Positions 16,334 to 25,618 of a stretch of DNA of 44,759 bases are shown piece by piece. Under the pieces are notes generated by a model. That model saw nothing but the letters and a program-made list of their open reading frames with translations. It had not been told where the DNA came from and searched no databases. How positions within the stretch are numbered: the stretch's first letter is position 1; each line of letters begins with the position of its first letter. A program made the translations under genes and the position numbers. The stretch is from the NCBI GenBank assembly GCA_017634175.1, contig JAGBNY010000014.1, positions 1-44,759 on the forward strand, in the 5' to 3' direction. The stretch comes from Lachnospiraceae bacterium (GTDB taxonomy: Bacteria; Bacillota; Clostridia; Lachnospirales; Lachnospiraceae).

Positions 16334-17592
16334 GGGTATACTTTGTAAATTCCATACTTGGGACAGGAAGTACCGGGCGTATTGTCGCCGCTTTGATGGA
16401 AAAAGTCGAAGAGAGAGGCGGAAAGATAAGAGCCGCCTACGGCAGGGGAAAGGTACCCAAGGAAATCGAGGCCAGTGAGGACACCTTTCATATGGGGAAT
16501 AATCTCTATGTGTATTTTCATGGAGCGATGTCCCGTATAACTGATATGCAGGGCAGGTACTCAGCCGGGCCCACGAAGGCGCTGATTTCAGACATAAAGT
16601 CCTTCGGACCGGACATAATACATTTGCACAATATCCACGGCTACTACCTCCATTTTCCCCTGCTATTTGAATATTTACATTCTTTCGAGGGTCGGATAGT
16701 CTGGACTCTGCATGACTGTTTCCCTTTCACTGGACATTGCACCCATTTCGAGGCCGCTCATTGCGATAAGTGGAAGAGCGGCTGCTTTCGCTGCCCGGAA
16801 AAGGGGAGCTATCCAAAATCCATTCTGCTCGATAGCTCAAAGAGTAATTATGAGCTGAAGAAAAAATGCTTCACAGGCCTGTCACGCATGGAGCTTGTTA
16901 CCCCCTCAGAGTATCTTAAGAGCGCCCTCGAGGAATCATTCCTCTCTGAATACAAAGTAACGGTCATTCCGACCGGGATAGACCTGGAGAAATTCACGTA
17001 CTCGATTTCGGACTTGAGGATCAAGATGGGGATTGGGAAACGTTTCCTTATACTGGGAGCCGCGAATCCCTGGAGGCAGAGGAAGGGGTATGATGATTTC
17101 CTGAAACTTGCCGAAATCCTCCAGAAGAACCATGGGGATGATTTCAAAGTAGCGATGATAGGGCTTAAAGAACACCAGCTTAAGGAAGTTAAGTCCAAGT
17201 TCCCGGACCTTATTATTGGGATTGACCACACGGACAATCTGAATGAGATGGTTCAATGGTACTCCGCGGCCGATGTTTTCTTGAATCTTACATATGAAGA
17301 TACCTTTCCAACTACGAATCTTGAGGCCATGGCCTGCGGCACTCCGGTGATTACCTATGCCGCGGGAGGGAGCCCTGAGTCCATCACGCAGAAGACTGGG
17401 ATCGTGGTACAGGTTGGAGATTTAGAGGGAGTGGAAAAGGCCTTAAACAAGGTAAGGATACTCGGAAGGGGACACTTTTCCCGCTCCTGCACCCGGCATA
17501 TGAGGAAATATGATAGGGACAATAGATTCAAAGAATACGTGGACAGGATATATGCTGGGGATGAATCCATAGATAATGAAAAGAATATGTGA
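16330..17592 (+). CDS. GT4-family glycosyltransferase (WcaC-like)
   Basis: This is a GT-B fold retaining glycosyltransferase, 420 aa. The N-terminal half has the sequence typical of colanic-acid WcaC-like enzymes: HNIHGYYLHFPLLFEYL, TLHDCFPFTGHCTHF and a cysteine cluster (CHTHFEA-type C...C...C-F-R-C-P). The C-terminal half has DVFLNLTYEDTFPTTNLEAMACGTPVI, the GT4 donor-sugar motif with the paired Glu. The start is ATG 16330, overlapping the previous stop as ATGA and giving the expected MRVYFVNS N terminus. It probably adds one sugar to the lipid-linked repeat unit at the inner membrane face. Donor and acceptor are unknown. Confidence 0.88.
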   Translation: MRVYFVNSILGTGSTGRIVAALMEKVEERGGKIRAAYGRGKVPKEIEASEDTFHMGNNLYVYFHGAMSRITDMQGRYSAGPTKALISDIKSFGPDIIHLHNIHGYYLHFPLLFEYLHSFEGRIVWTLHDCFPFTGHCTHFEAAHCDKWKSGCFRCPEKGSYPKSILLDSSKSNYELKKKCFTGLSRMELVTPSEYLKSALEESFLSEYKVTVIPTGIDLEKFTYSISDLRIKMGIGKRFLILGAANPWRQRKGYDDFLKLAEILQKNHGDDFKVAMIGLKEHQLKEVKSKFPDLIIGIDHTDNLNEMVQWYSAADVFLNLTYEDTFPTTNLEAMACGTPVITYAAGGSPESITQKTGIVVQVGDLEGVEKALNKVRILGRGHFSRSCTRHMRKYDRDNRFKEYVDRIYAGDESIDNEKNM

Positions 17593-18910
17593 AAAGTTCC
17601 AAAACAGCATATTGTTTTTCATTCGTTCCTGGATCTATCTTGGAGGATTCCTGATTTTTTTCGGGCTCTTGGGGATAGAGAACAGGCAGGTGAGGGTCCT
17701 TTCCAGGACTTCTATCATGATGGCCGCTTTCTATATCTTCCTCATGCTGAGCCTCACGTTTGTCTATGGTGGGGCGAATTCCAGGTTCAGGCTGGATAAG
17801 GCAATTTTTCAAACCCTCTCTCTTTCTCTGCTTATTACGGACACAGTTGCCTATGGCGTCTTTTTGGTGATGAGCGTGAACGATGCAAATAACCGGGAAT
17901 TCCGTTTTGTTTCTTTCCCTTATTTCATCCTCAGCATAGCCCTGCAGATGATCTGGACTTTTCTCTTGGTGAAGCTGTCGGGGGCGTTTTGGAATTATGT
18001 GACTCCCCCCGAACGGACTTTGCTGGTAATGTCCGAATTAGACGACTCAGAAAAGGTGAGGAAAGCCATAAATTCCTTTGGCGGCAGATATAAAATCTGG
18101 AGGGAGACCTCCTTCGACGCCTCCGATATCCATGAAATGATTCGTGATAGCGACGCGGTCTTTTTCTATGAAGTGCCTGCGGGGGCGCGTGAAGAACTCA
18201 TCAATTATTGCTATAAGCACCTGATAAATATCTACTTGAACCCGGACCTTGCGGACGTGGTCAGGATGACATCGAGGCAGATGATGTTCTCGGATCTCCC
18301 CTTCCTTTCTAAGGAATTCGGAATTATGACCTTTGAGCAGAGGATCGTGAAGCGCTCATCGGACATTTTGCTGTCGTGCCTCGCCTTGATTGTTTTGAGT
18401 CCGGTCTTGATTGTTTCTGCCCTCGCAATAAAGCTGGACGATAGGGGACCGGTTTTTTTCAAGCAAAGGAGGGCCACGATCCATGGAAGGGTCTTCGAGA
18501 TCTATAAGTTCCGCACCATGAGGGTGAATGTGGAGAATCATTCAGCCGAAAAGGGGGACACTAGGATAACTAAGGCTGGAAAGATCCTAAGAAAATACAG
18601 GATTGATGAGCTGCCGCAGCTCATCAATATTATAAAGGGCGATATGTCCATAGTGGGGCCCCGTCCGGAGATGCTTGAAAACGTGACAGAGTATGAGAAG
18701 AAGCTGCCGGAATTCAAATACAGGCTCAGGATGAAGGCGGGGCTCACGGGCCTGGCTCAGGTGCTTGGCAGGTACAATACCAGTTCCCGGGACAAGCTTA
18801 TACTGGATCTCATGTATATAGAGAATTTCAGCCTGAGCATGGACTTAAAGATAATCTTCCAGACCCTGTTAGTCCTCATGAATGCTGAGGACTCAACGGA
18901 GGGCTTTTGA
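17576..18910 (+). CDS. Polyprenyl-phosphate sugar-1-phosphate transferase (WcaJ/WbaP type)
   Basis: This enzyme starts repeat-unit synthesis by moving a sugar-1-phosphate onto undecaprenyl phosphate. The 444-aa protein has four hydrophobic segments (about residues 10-140) and a degraded Rossmann-like region (about 145-240). The catalytic bacterial sugar transferase domain follows: KRSSDILLSCLALIVLSP, PVFFKQRR, FEIYKFRTMR, the RIDELPQLINIIKGDMSIVGPRPE signature and KAGLTGLAQVLGR. This is the classic PHPT architecture. The sugar (Glc, Gal, QuiNAc4NAc and others are used by relatives) cannot be read from sequence. It overlaps the previous gene by 17 bp and the next by one base. Confidence 0.92.
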   Translation: MKRICEKFQNSILFFIRSWIYLGGFLIFFGLLGIENRQVRVLSRTSIMMAAFYIFLMLSLTFVYGGANSRFRLDKAIFQTLSLSLLITDTVAYGVFLVMSVNDANNREFRFVSFPYFILSIALQMIWTFLLVKLSGAFWNYVTPPERTLLVMSELDDSEKVRKAINSFGGRYKIWRETSFDASDIHEMIRDSDAVFFYEVPAGAREELINYCYKHLINIYLNPDLADVVRMTSRQMMFSDLPFLSKEFGIMTFEQRIVKRSSDILLSCLALIVLSPVLIVSALAIKLDDRGPVFFKQRRATIHGRVFEIYKFRTMRVNVENHSAEKGDTRITKAGKILRKYRIDELPQLINIIKGDMSIVGPRPEMLENVTEYEKKLPEFKYRLRMKAGLTGLAQVLGRYNTSSRDKLILDLMYIENFSLSMDLKIIFQTLLVLMNAEDSTEGF

Positions 18911-19665
18911 TGGGGAATGAAGAGCGTCCATTGGTCAGCATAGTGACGGTTAGCTTTCAAGCTGAAAAAACGATTGAACGGACAATAAGGTCTGTTCTGG
19001 ATCAGGACTATGGACATTTACAATATTCTATAATAGACGGCGGATCAACTGATGGGACAGTAGAAATTGCAAGGTCCTTTGAAAAGGACTTTAAAGAAAA
19101 GAGCATACGATACAGCATTATTTCAGAGCCTGACAATGGGATTTATGATGCCATGAATAAGGGGATAGGGAGGTCTGCGGGCAGATTCATAGGCATTATC
19201 AATGCCGATGACTGGTATGAGGCAGATGCTGTAAGTACCGTGATTAACGAGTACAGAAAAGACCCCTTTGATTGCTGCTTCTCTGATATCAGGATGCATA
19301 TGAAGGGTGGCCGCACCTTCATAAAGAAGGCCAGGGTACGGAAATTCACAACCAGCAGGGACTGGAACCATCCGACCATGTTCGTATCAAGCGAAATATA
19401 CAAAAAATTCCGCTACAGATGCAAGAATATCAGCGATGATATGGATCTTTATTTCAAGATAAAGAAGGCGGGGTACCGGATCAGGGCCATAAACCATGTG
19501 ACAGCGAATTTTCAAATGGGCGGGGTGTCCAACAGGATTCCCTTGAGAGAGGTTGTCCCAAGGATAAGGCGCAGATATGAAGTCTATAGATCAAATGGGT
19601 ATTCCAGAGCCTATATTTTTGAATGTGCAGCGTTTGAAATCATAAAGTATCTTTTAGCGAGATGA
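18910..19665 (+). CDS. GT2-family glycosyltransferase
   Basis: This is a GT-A fold inverting glycosyltransferase of 251 aa. N-terminal motifs are SIVTVSFQAEKTIERTIRSV, DGGSTDGT and GIYDAMNKGI, and the metal-binding region is IINADDWY. Sequence NHPTMFVSSEIY matches the common WcaA-like subgroup. The stop of the previous gene and this start form TGATG, so I use ATG 18910 rather than the TTG three bases upstream. It has no membrane segment, so it acts on the cytoplasmic face. The linkage formed is unknown. Confidence 0.9.
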   Translation: MGNEERPLVSIVTVSFQAEKTIERTIRSVLDQDYGHLQYSIIDGGSTDGTVEIARSFEKDFKEKSIRYSIISEPDNGIYDAMNKGIGRSAGRFIGIINADDWYEADAVSTVINEYRKDPFDCCFSDIRMHMKGGRTFIKKARVRKFTTSRDWNHPTMFVSSEIYKKFRYRCKNISDDMDLYFKIKKAGYRIRAINHVTANFQMGGVSNRIPLREVVPRIRRRYEVYRSNGYSRAYIFECAAFEIIKYLLAR

Positions 19666-20840
19666 AAGTAACGTTTTTTTCGAATTATTTCAATCACCAT
19701 CAAAGGGCACTATGCGAAGCCTTCTTCAGGGAGATAGGGGATGGCTTCACCTTTGTGGAGACCGAGCCGATGGAGAGCTTCAGGGTGAACATGGGCTGGG
19801 GGGTGAGTGAGAGTCCATCTTTCGTCTTAAAGACCCATGAATCGGATGAAAATAAAAAAAAGGCCTTGGAGCTTGGCCTCGCTTCCGATGTTGTCATTAT
19901 GGGCACGGCACCAGAGTACTTCATTAGGGAGAGGCTGAAGGCGGACAGGCTGACCTTCCGTTATTCCGAAAGGCCGCTGAAAGAGGGCAGGGTAAAGGTC
20001 TTAATTCCAAGGCTTTTCCTAAAATTTTATAGGAACCATTATAAAAACAGGAATAAGAGGCTTTATTGTCTCTGTGCCGGTGCATACGTTTCATCGGACT
20101 ATAAATTTCTTCACTCTTATATTGGGAAATGCTATAAATTCGGATATTTTCCAGCGGCTGAGAGCCTGCCCTATGAGAGCATAAGGGCCTTGAGGAGCAG
20201 GCGCAGCAAGGTCAGGATACTCTGGGCCGGGCGCTTCTTGAAGCTTAAGAGGGCGGATCTCTTTATAGAGGCTGCCAGGCGCTGCCGGGAGAGAGGGTAC
20301 GATTTTGAGGTCGTGATCGTGGGCGATGGGAAGGAAGAAAAGAGGCTGAAGAAGCTGGTTGTCGATAGTGCGCTTCAGGGAAGGACAGTCTTTAAGGGCT
20401 ATCTAAGTCCCACGGAGACCAGGAATGAGATGGAGAGGGCGGATATCTTCGTTATGACAAGCAACCGCCTGGAGGGCTGGGGGAGCGTGATCTATGAGGC
20501 GCTTTCTGCGGGGTGCGCCTGCATAGCGAGCCATGCGGCGGGCGCGTCTCCCTTCCTCATAGGTGAGGGCAGGAGTGGGCTCATGTTCAAGAGCGACGAT
20601 ATAGACAGCCTCACGAAGAGACTTGAATATCTCTTAAAGAATCCAGACAAGATGAGGGAGATGGGAGAAGAGGCCTATTACAATATGAAGGAAAACTGGA
20701 ATCCCACAGTTGCCGCTACCAGGCTATTGGAACTGTCTGAAAGTCTCATTAACGGGCAGGAAAAGCGATTCAGAAGCGGGCCCCTATCCCCATGTGAGGA
20801 TCTTTATATGGACTGGTACCATGAGCCTGAGATGGGCTGA
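19662..20840 (+). CDS. GT4-family glycosyltransferase
   Basis: This is a 392-aa GT-B protein. The C-terminal half begins with VRILWAGRFLKLKRADLFIEA and carries NRLEGWGSVIYEALSAGCACIAS, the GT4 E-x7-E donor-binding motif. The N-terminal half is less conserved (FFSNYFNHHQRALCEAF). It starts as ATGA overlap with the GT2 gene. It likely adds one residue to the lipid-linked repeat; the sugar is unknown. Confidence 0.87.
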   Translation: MKVTFFSNYFNHHQRALCEAFFREIGDGFTFVETEPMESFRVNMGWGVSESPSFVLKTHESDENKKKALELGLASDVVIMGTAPEYFIRERLKADRLTFRYSERPLKEGRVKVLIPRLFLKFYRNHYKNRNKRLYCLCAGAYVSSDYKFLHSYIGKCYKFGYFPAAESLPYESIRALRSRRSKVRILWAGRFLKLKRADLFIEAARRCRERGYDFEVVIVGDGKEEKRLKKLVVDSALQGRTVFKGYLSPTETRNEMERADIFVMTSNRLEGWGSVIYEALSAGCACIASHAAGASPFLIGEGRSGLMFKSDDIDSLTKRLEYLLKNPDKMREMGEEAYYNMKENWNPTVAATRLLELSESLINGQEKRFRSGPLSPCEDLYMDWYHEPEMG

Positions 20841-20852
20841 ATGGCGTTTTGA

Positions 20853-21968
20853 ATGATGAAAAAAATCGCATATTTAATGGAATATCCTATCGATCTGCCA
20901 GGCGGGGCGCAGCTATCGACTTATACGATCTGCAAGGCACTGTCTGAAAATAAGGACTTGGGGTATGAGCCCTTGGTTATCTGCCCGGCTCTTTTGGGTA
21001 AAAGAAGCTATCCTTTTCGAGTCCGCACCTTCCCTATGGGGGATGCGAGGATCCCCAACTTTTTAACCAGGCTCATGGCCTTCATAAGGATAATTAACGA
21101 AGAGAAGCCGGACCTTATTCATATTGAGATGGCTGAGTCGCTCATAACCTATCTCTTTGCTGGATTTTTTTCTCCGAAAATTCCCTATCTTTATACCGAC
21201 AGGGGGATGTATTTTGGATATAGGAAGAGGTCCCTCATCTTCATGCTTCCGGCTCTTGGGAGGGCGAGGCTGCTTGTCACGACGACCTTGAAGAATAAGA
21301 GGCTTTGGGAGGAGAACACCGGGATTCGCCCGATAGCGGTGATCCCAAACACAATAAGCGATATCTTTGAGACTTATGAAGATGAGAAAAAGAAGAGAGG
21401 GGGCAGACTGGTATTGGGGTTCGCAGGGCGGATCTGCCCTGAAAAGGACTGGCCTTTGGTTCCTGTTCTCCTTAAGGAGATAAAGAAAAGGGACTTTGAC
21501 TTTGAGGTGCGCCTGGTCCTTTCTTTATTCGAGAAGGGTGACAGAGAGATAGCGGATGGGCTCAGGGTGGAGATTAGTTCCATAGTAGGGTCGGATAATT
21601 TTGAGTACTACGAGGATCTCACTCAGGAAGAGATGAGCGACTTCTATTACTCTCTCGATATCTTCATTATGACCTCGGTCTTTGAGTCCTTTGGAAAGGC
21701 CGCTGTGGAGGCGATGAGCCGGAGGTGCGCCTGTCTTGCGACAAACGTAGGCGGATTGCCGGAAGTGATAGGGAAGGAGGAGAACCTATACAGCAAGGAT
21801 TCCTTGTCGAGGGCGGCAGACTTCATTGAGAGGATGGAAAAGGACAGAGATTTGCTTGCTTACGAACAAGATTATGCTTTCAAGAGATACAGGAGCCGGT
21901 TCACGGGGGATAAGTATATTGAGAGACATGAAAAAGCCTATGAATTCTGTCTGAGGAAGGGCGATTGA
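20853..21968 (+). CDS. GT4-family glycosyltransferase
   Basis: This 371-aa GT-B protein starts MMKKIAYLMEYPIDLPGGAQ, with a glycine-rich N-terminal loop typical of GT4, and has LVLGFAGRICPEKDWP and MTSVFESFGKAAVEAMSRRCACLAT in the donor half. A 12-bp gap with no strong RBS separates it from the previous gene, one of the few breaks in this operon. The start may be at 20853 or 20856. Specificity is unknown. Confidence 0.87.
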   Translation: MMKKIAYLMEYPIDLPGGAQLSTYTICKALSENKDLGYEPLVICPALLGKRSYPFRVRTFPMGDARIPNFLTRLMAFIRIINEEKPDLIHIEMAESLITYLFAGFFSPKIPYLYTDRGMYFGYRKRSLIFMLPALGRARLLVTTTLKNKRLWEENTGIRPIAVIPNTISDIFETYEDEKKKRGGRLVLGFAGRICPEKDWPLVPVLLKEIKKRDFDFEVRLVLSLFEKGDREIADGLRVEISSIVGSDNFEYYEDLTQEEMSDFYYSLDIFIMTSVFESFGKAAVEAMSRRCACLATNVGGLPEVIGKEENLYSKDSLSRAADFIERMEKDRDLLAYEQDYAFKRYRSRFTGDKYIERHEKAYEFCLRKGD

Positions 21969-23425
21969 TGGGAAAGGTTCCAGAGACTTCGCAAAAAGGG
22001 CTCTTAGGTCAGTTCCTCTCTTTCTTTTATGGCAACTTCGCTGTCCTTCTGCTCGGATTCATACAGACGCCCATGGTCACGAGGCTCATGTCGGCGTCCG
22101 AATATGGCAGGACGGGGCTGTTTGAGAGCGTGGTTTCCATCATATATATATTTGCGCTTTTAGGATTGGATCAGTCCTTTATAAGGTACTACTATGAAGA
22201 TAAGGTCGATCGACAGGGACTGATTTTAACTTGCCTAAAATCATCACTCTGCCTGGTGACGGGGATATTGATTTTTTATTTTCTATTTTCGGAGAAGATC
22301 AATCATCTTCTTTTCGAGAGATCTGGCGCGGATATCACGGCCTTGGTGGTCGGCTACGCCATAATCTCAGTCTTTGAGCGCTTTTTGATCCTTGAAGTCA
22401 GGATGGAGAGGAACGGGGTCCTATACTCAAATATAAATATTGCCGAGAAGCTGCTGAACATACTCTTCATCCTGCTTTTTTTCAAAATACTGGGGGATGA
22501 TTTCAGGGTCGTGCTCTATGCCTTGGTGCTTTCATGGGGCTCTACTACGGTCTTCATGGGAATAAGGCACTTATCCCGAACGAGGCCTCGAGACCCCGCG
22601 GTGCAGAGGATAAATATCCCATTAAAGGAACTTTTGACCTATGGACTGCCTTTTGTGCTTGCCCTCTTGCTGGAATGGATGCTGGGCAGCATGGACCGGG
22701 TGTCGCTCAGGGCTCTATCCAGCTACGATGAGCTCGGGATCTATTCTGCTGCGATGAAGATAATGGTAATCTTGCTCACCTTCAAGAATTCCTTCGTGGC
22801 ATTCTGGGCTCCAGTTGCGCTTAAGAGATATGAAACGGACACGCTTGATGGCTGCAAGGACTTTTACCGGAAGGTATTCGACCTTGCGCTTTTTGCCGCG
22901 GTCCTGGGCGCGGTAGCGCTCATAGTATTCAGGAAACTCGTTGTCCTGATACTCGGCAGCTCCTACAGGGGGGCCGAGAGAATGATCCCGTTCCTCTCGC
23001 TAATGCCCATATTTGCGATTCTCTTCGAAATCACGAATATGGGGCTCAAGATCCGGAAGAAGAACATTTATTTGAATGTGGCCAGCGCAGCCGCTATTTT
23101 TTTCAATCTCCTGGGGAATGCCTGCCTGATCCCTCTCATGGGGGGATCGGGAGCCGCCCTCTCGACCGGGGTCTCGTATTTCGTATATTTTATCCTGGGT
23201 TCGATTTTTTCCGAGAGAGTTTTCAGAGTGGGCTATAGATGGGGCAGGACGCTGTTTGCAGCATTGGCCATGGTGACTTTGGGGGTAATTGCCTATTTTT
23301 TTGGCAGCTCTCTTTACGGAGAAATATGCGTAGTGGCCTTTTGTCTTATCCTCGTGGCAATTTTTTTATATCTATCCTGGCGGCAGATCAAGGACATGGC
23401 GTTATTTTATATTAAGAAAAAATGA
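21968..23425 (+). CDS. Oligosaccharide flippase (Wzx/PST family)
   Basis: This 485-aa polytopic protein has about 12-14 membrane helices. The polysaccharide-transport start GQFLSFFYGNFAVLLLGFIQTPMVTRLMSASEYGRTGLFES matches the first two helices of Wzx-type flippases, and YSAAMKIMVILLTFKNSFVAFWAP is the mid-protein motif. It would flip the undecaprenyl-diphosphate oligosaccharide to the outer leaflet. The preceding stop and this start form TGATG, so ATG 21968 is the start. Confidence 0.9.
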   Translation: MGKVPETSQKGLLGQFLSFFYGNFAVLLLGFIQTPMVTRLMSASEYGRTGLFESVVSIIYIFALLGLDQSFIRYYYEDKVDRQGLILTCLKSSLCLVTGILIFYFLFSEKINHLLFERSGADITALVVGYAIISVFERFLILEVRMERNGVLYSNINIAEKLLNILFILLFFKILGDDFRVVLYALVLSWGSTTVFMGIRHLSRTRPRDPAVQRINIPLKELLTYGLPFVLALLLEWMLGSMDRVSLRALSSYDELGIYSAAMKIMVILLTFKNSFVAFWAPVALKRYETDTLDGCKDFYRKVFDLALFAAVLGAVALIVFRKLVVLILGSSYRGAERMIPFLSLMPIFAILFEITNMGLKIRKKNIYLNVASAAAIFFNLLGNACLIPLMGGSGAALSTGVSYFVYFILGSIFSERVFRVGYRWGRTLFAALAMVTLGVIAYFFGSSLYGEICVVAFCLILVAIFLYLSWRQIKDMALFYIKKK

Positions 23426-24129
23426 AGATTACCAGAGCTCAGACAGCGAAATACAGAAAGAGGAAGAAGACGGCGGCTTTCCTTGTGGTGATCATATTCA
23501 TTATCTTGAATCTTTACTACCACCTGAGCCATAATAATGGGGATGTCCCGCTTTATAATTATAATACCCAGAGCATGTACCATGAGGGGTTCGCGGAAGA
23601 GGGCCTGTATCCTGACCTCTTTCTGAGGCTTGCAGTGAAAGACAAGACAGTGAGCGTTCCCCATGAGGAGAGGCTCTATAGCTATTATTCGACCTATGGA
23701 AGGGACAATGAGGATGGGAATCCCTTTGACAGGAATTATTTGATTGATAATGACTACATTCGCTTTCTGAGGGTCTATGCAAAGGAGGTGGAGGTAGATA
23801 CCACGCTCCCTGATAAGGCCCTTGTAAGGGACATATTTGCGGAAAGCATTGAGAAATTTGAGGACCTGGGGATATCCAATGACATGCTGAGATATACGTT
23901 TCTCTTAAACAAGGAAGAAGTCCAGCAGGCGTCCGCTTTCTGGTACTCTTGGTATTATCACTCCTTCGCTGAAAGGGAGAGCCGGGAGGGCAGGTATGAA
24001 TTCCCCCATGTATTCGTGAATATTGACAGCCTGGAAAACGATGAGCATTTATTAGCACTTTGGGACAGCAAGCAGAATCTATACCTCATGGGTGATTCAT
24101 TCTATGACGCTATACAACATACTGATTGA
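23422..24129 (+). CDS. Membrane-anchored extracellular protein of unknown function
   Basis: I do not recognise the family. The 235-aa protein has a strongly basic N terminus (KITRAQTAKYRKRKK), one membrane segment (about residues 18-36) and then a hydrophilic domain rich in Tyr and acidic residues, so it should be anchored with its bulk outside. There are no cysteines and no catalytic motif I can name. It overlaps wzx by ATGA and the following polytopic gene by 26 bp, which suggests a functional pair with that protein in assembly or export of the polysaccharide. Confidence 0.75.
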   Translation: MKITRAQTAKYRKRKKTAAFLVVIIFIILNLYYHLSHNNGDVPLYNYNTQSMYHEGFAEEGLYPDLFLRLAVKDKTVSVPHEERLYSYYSTYGRDNEDGNPFDRNYLIDNDYIRFLRVYAKEVEVDTTLPDKALVRDIFAESIEKFEDLGISNDMLRYTFLLNKEEVQQASAFWYSWYYHSFAERESREGRYEFPHVFVNIDSLENDEHLLALWDSKQNLYLMGDSFYDAIQHTD

Positions 24130-25618
24130 CTTAACGAAATTCTTTTATTTGAGGCAGGTCGGGGTGATCCTTGGGATTTTCCTCTTAGGATACATCTTTA
24201 TCCAGCTCACAAAAGAGAAGATTTCCGATATATGGCAGCTCCTGCTCTCATTCCCTGTGGGACTGTCCCTTTATGCGGTCACTGGCTTTGTGCTCCTGAG
24301 CCTGGGAGTGGAATTCGAAGTAGGCACCATTGCGATGTTCCTCTTCGTGGTCATTGCGGAGCTCACGCTGAGGCTCGTCCGGGAAAAGGTCTACATAGCG
24401 CCGCTGAAGCTCTCCCTGCTTATCTTCACGATGTTGGGAGTGGCCATCGTGGCCTGGATCGCGGTCTCGGGGGCGCTGCCGGTGGAAATAAGCAATGATT
24501 CCGTCTATTATTACTCCACCTACCCTAAGATCCTGGTGGAAGAGAAATTCTATGATAAGTCCTTTGACGTGTTCTTGACGGATGTGGGGCAGACTGCGGC
24601 CGTGATAAATGCTCTGCCCTTTTTCTTCGGCTTCGACCAGACCTTCGGGGTGCAGCATTTCATGAATATTAATTTTTGCTGCATTTTCTTCATGGCGGCA
24701 TTCGAGTCCGGGAAAAGCCGCCAGGTCAATAAGAAAAAGGCTGCAACGGCGGCCCTTCTGGCCACCCTCTTCCTCTTGACAAGCGAGCCTTTCCTGATTA
24801 CGGTCAGATGGGTACTCGCGAACGTTTATTTCATGGAGTATCTCTTCATCTTCGTATTCATTGCCTACAAGATGAGCGAGAGGCTCCCTGAGAATTCAGT
24901 TGCTTACAGCGCGGTGCAGATGGTAACAGGGATGATGCTCACCATGCTTAGAGTGGAGGGCGGGGTATTTGTGTGCATTATGGTGCTGATATTCTCCCTT
25001 TTAAAGTATGACAGGGGCCAGATGCTCAGGATTTACGTGATTCCGATTGCGGCGATCCAGATCCTGTATTACCTGAATCTCTATATCAGGCTCAGGGTAG
25101 ACCCCCTATACAGCTTCCTGGACATAAAGAAATCAATGATAGCGATTGGGACTGTCCTTTTCACGGCTCTCTATGTCATTTTCTTCAGAGAAAGGCTCAA
25201 TAAGCTCTATGGGAAATTCATGCCAATCCTATTCATTGCCCTCCTGGCGGCAGGAAATCTGAGCTTGCTGCTCATTGGCAGGGAGAGATATATTGAGAAT
25301 TTGAGAGCGTTTTATCTGAATATACGGTTGTCCAATGGATGGGGCCTATTCGGGATTCCCTTTTTGGCTTATGCCTGCTGGGTATTTTACTCCATGATAA
25401 AGCATTGGAAGGGGGATAGCCCGCTGCCTTGGCTGGATCTCATATGGATATCGGCCTTCATGATGATAGTAGCCGTTTCCTGGGCCAGGGGCGGCGCCCT
25501 GGCGGTTCGCACCAGCGATTCGGGAAACAGGGTGATGATGCAGATCGTCCCGCTCGTCGTATATGCAGGATATTTAAGGACTATTAATTGGATTCAGAAA
25601 GTAGGAGGTAGGGCTTGA
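24104..25618 (+). CDS. Polytopic membrane protein, candidate repeat-unit polymerase or GT-C enzyme
   Basis: This 504-aa protein has about 12 hydrophobic segments and a soluble loop (about residues 125-180, EISNDSVYYYSTYPKIL) after the fourth or fifth. Polymerases (Wzy) and GT-C glycosyltransferases share such a layout and are poorly conserved. As no other gene in the operon is a likely Wzy, this is the best candidate. ATG 24104 is chosen since GGGTGA (24090-24095) is eight bases upstream; a GTG at 24092 lacks an RBS. The 3' end overlaps the next gene by four bases. Confidence 0.6.
   Translation: MTLYNILIDLTKFFYLRQVGVILGIFLLGYIFIQLTKEKISDIWQLLLSFPVGLSLYAVTGFVLLSLGVEFEVGTIAMFLFVVIAELTLRLVREKVYIAPLKLSLLIFTMLGVAIVAWIAVSGALPVEISNDSVYYYSTYPKILVEEKFYDKSFDVFLTDVGQTAAVINALPFFFGFDQTFGVQHFMNINFCCIFFMAAFESGKSRQVNKKKAATAALLATLFLLTSEPFLITVRWVLANVYFMEYLFIFVFIAYKMSERLPENSVAYSAVQMVTGMMLTMLRVEGGVFVCIMVLIFSLLKYDRGQMLRIYVIPIAAIQILYYLNLYIRLRVDPLYSFLDIKKSMIAIGTVLFTALYVIFFRERLNKLYGKFMPILFIALLAAGNLSLLLIGRERYIENLRAFYLNIRLSNGWGLFGIPFLAYACWVFYSMIKHWKGDSPLPWLDLIWISAFMMIVAVSWARGGALAVRTSDSGNRVMMQIVPLVVYAGYLRTINWIQKVGGRA

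Noticed and set aside
24248-24658. 136-aa minus-strand frame with His/Glu-rich sequence
   Set aside because: It is antisense to the polytopic protein gene, has a low-complexity product and no start signal.
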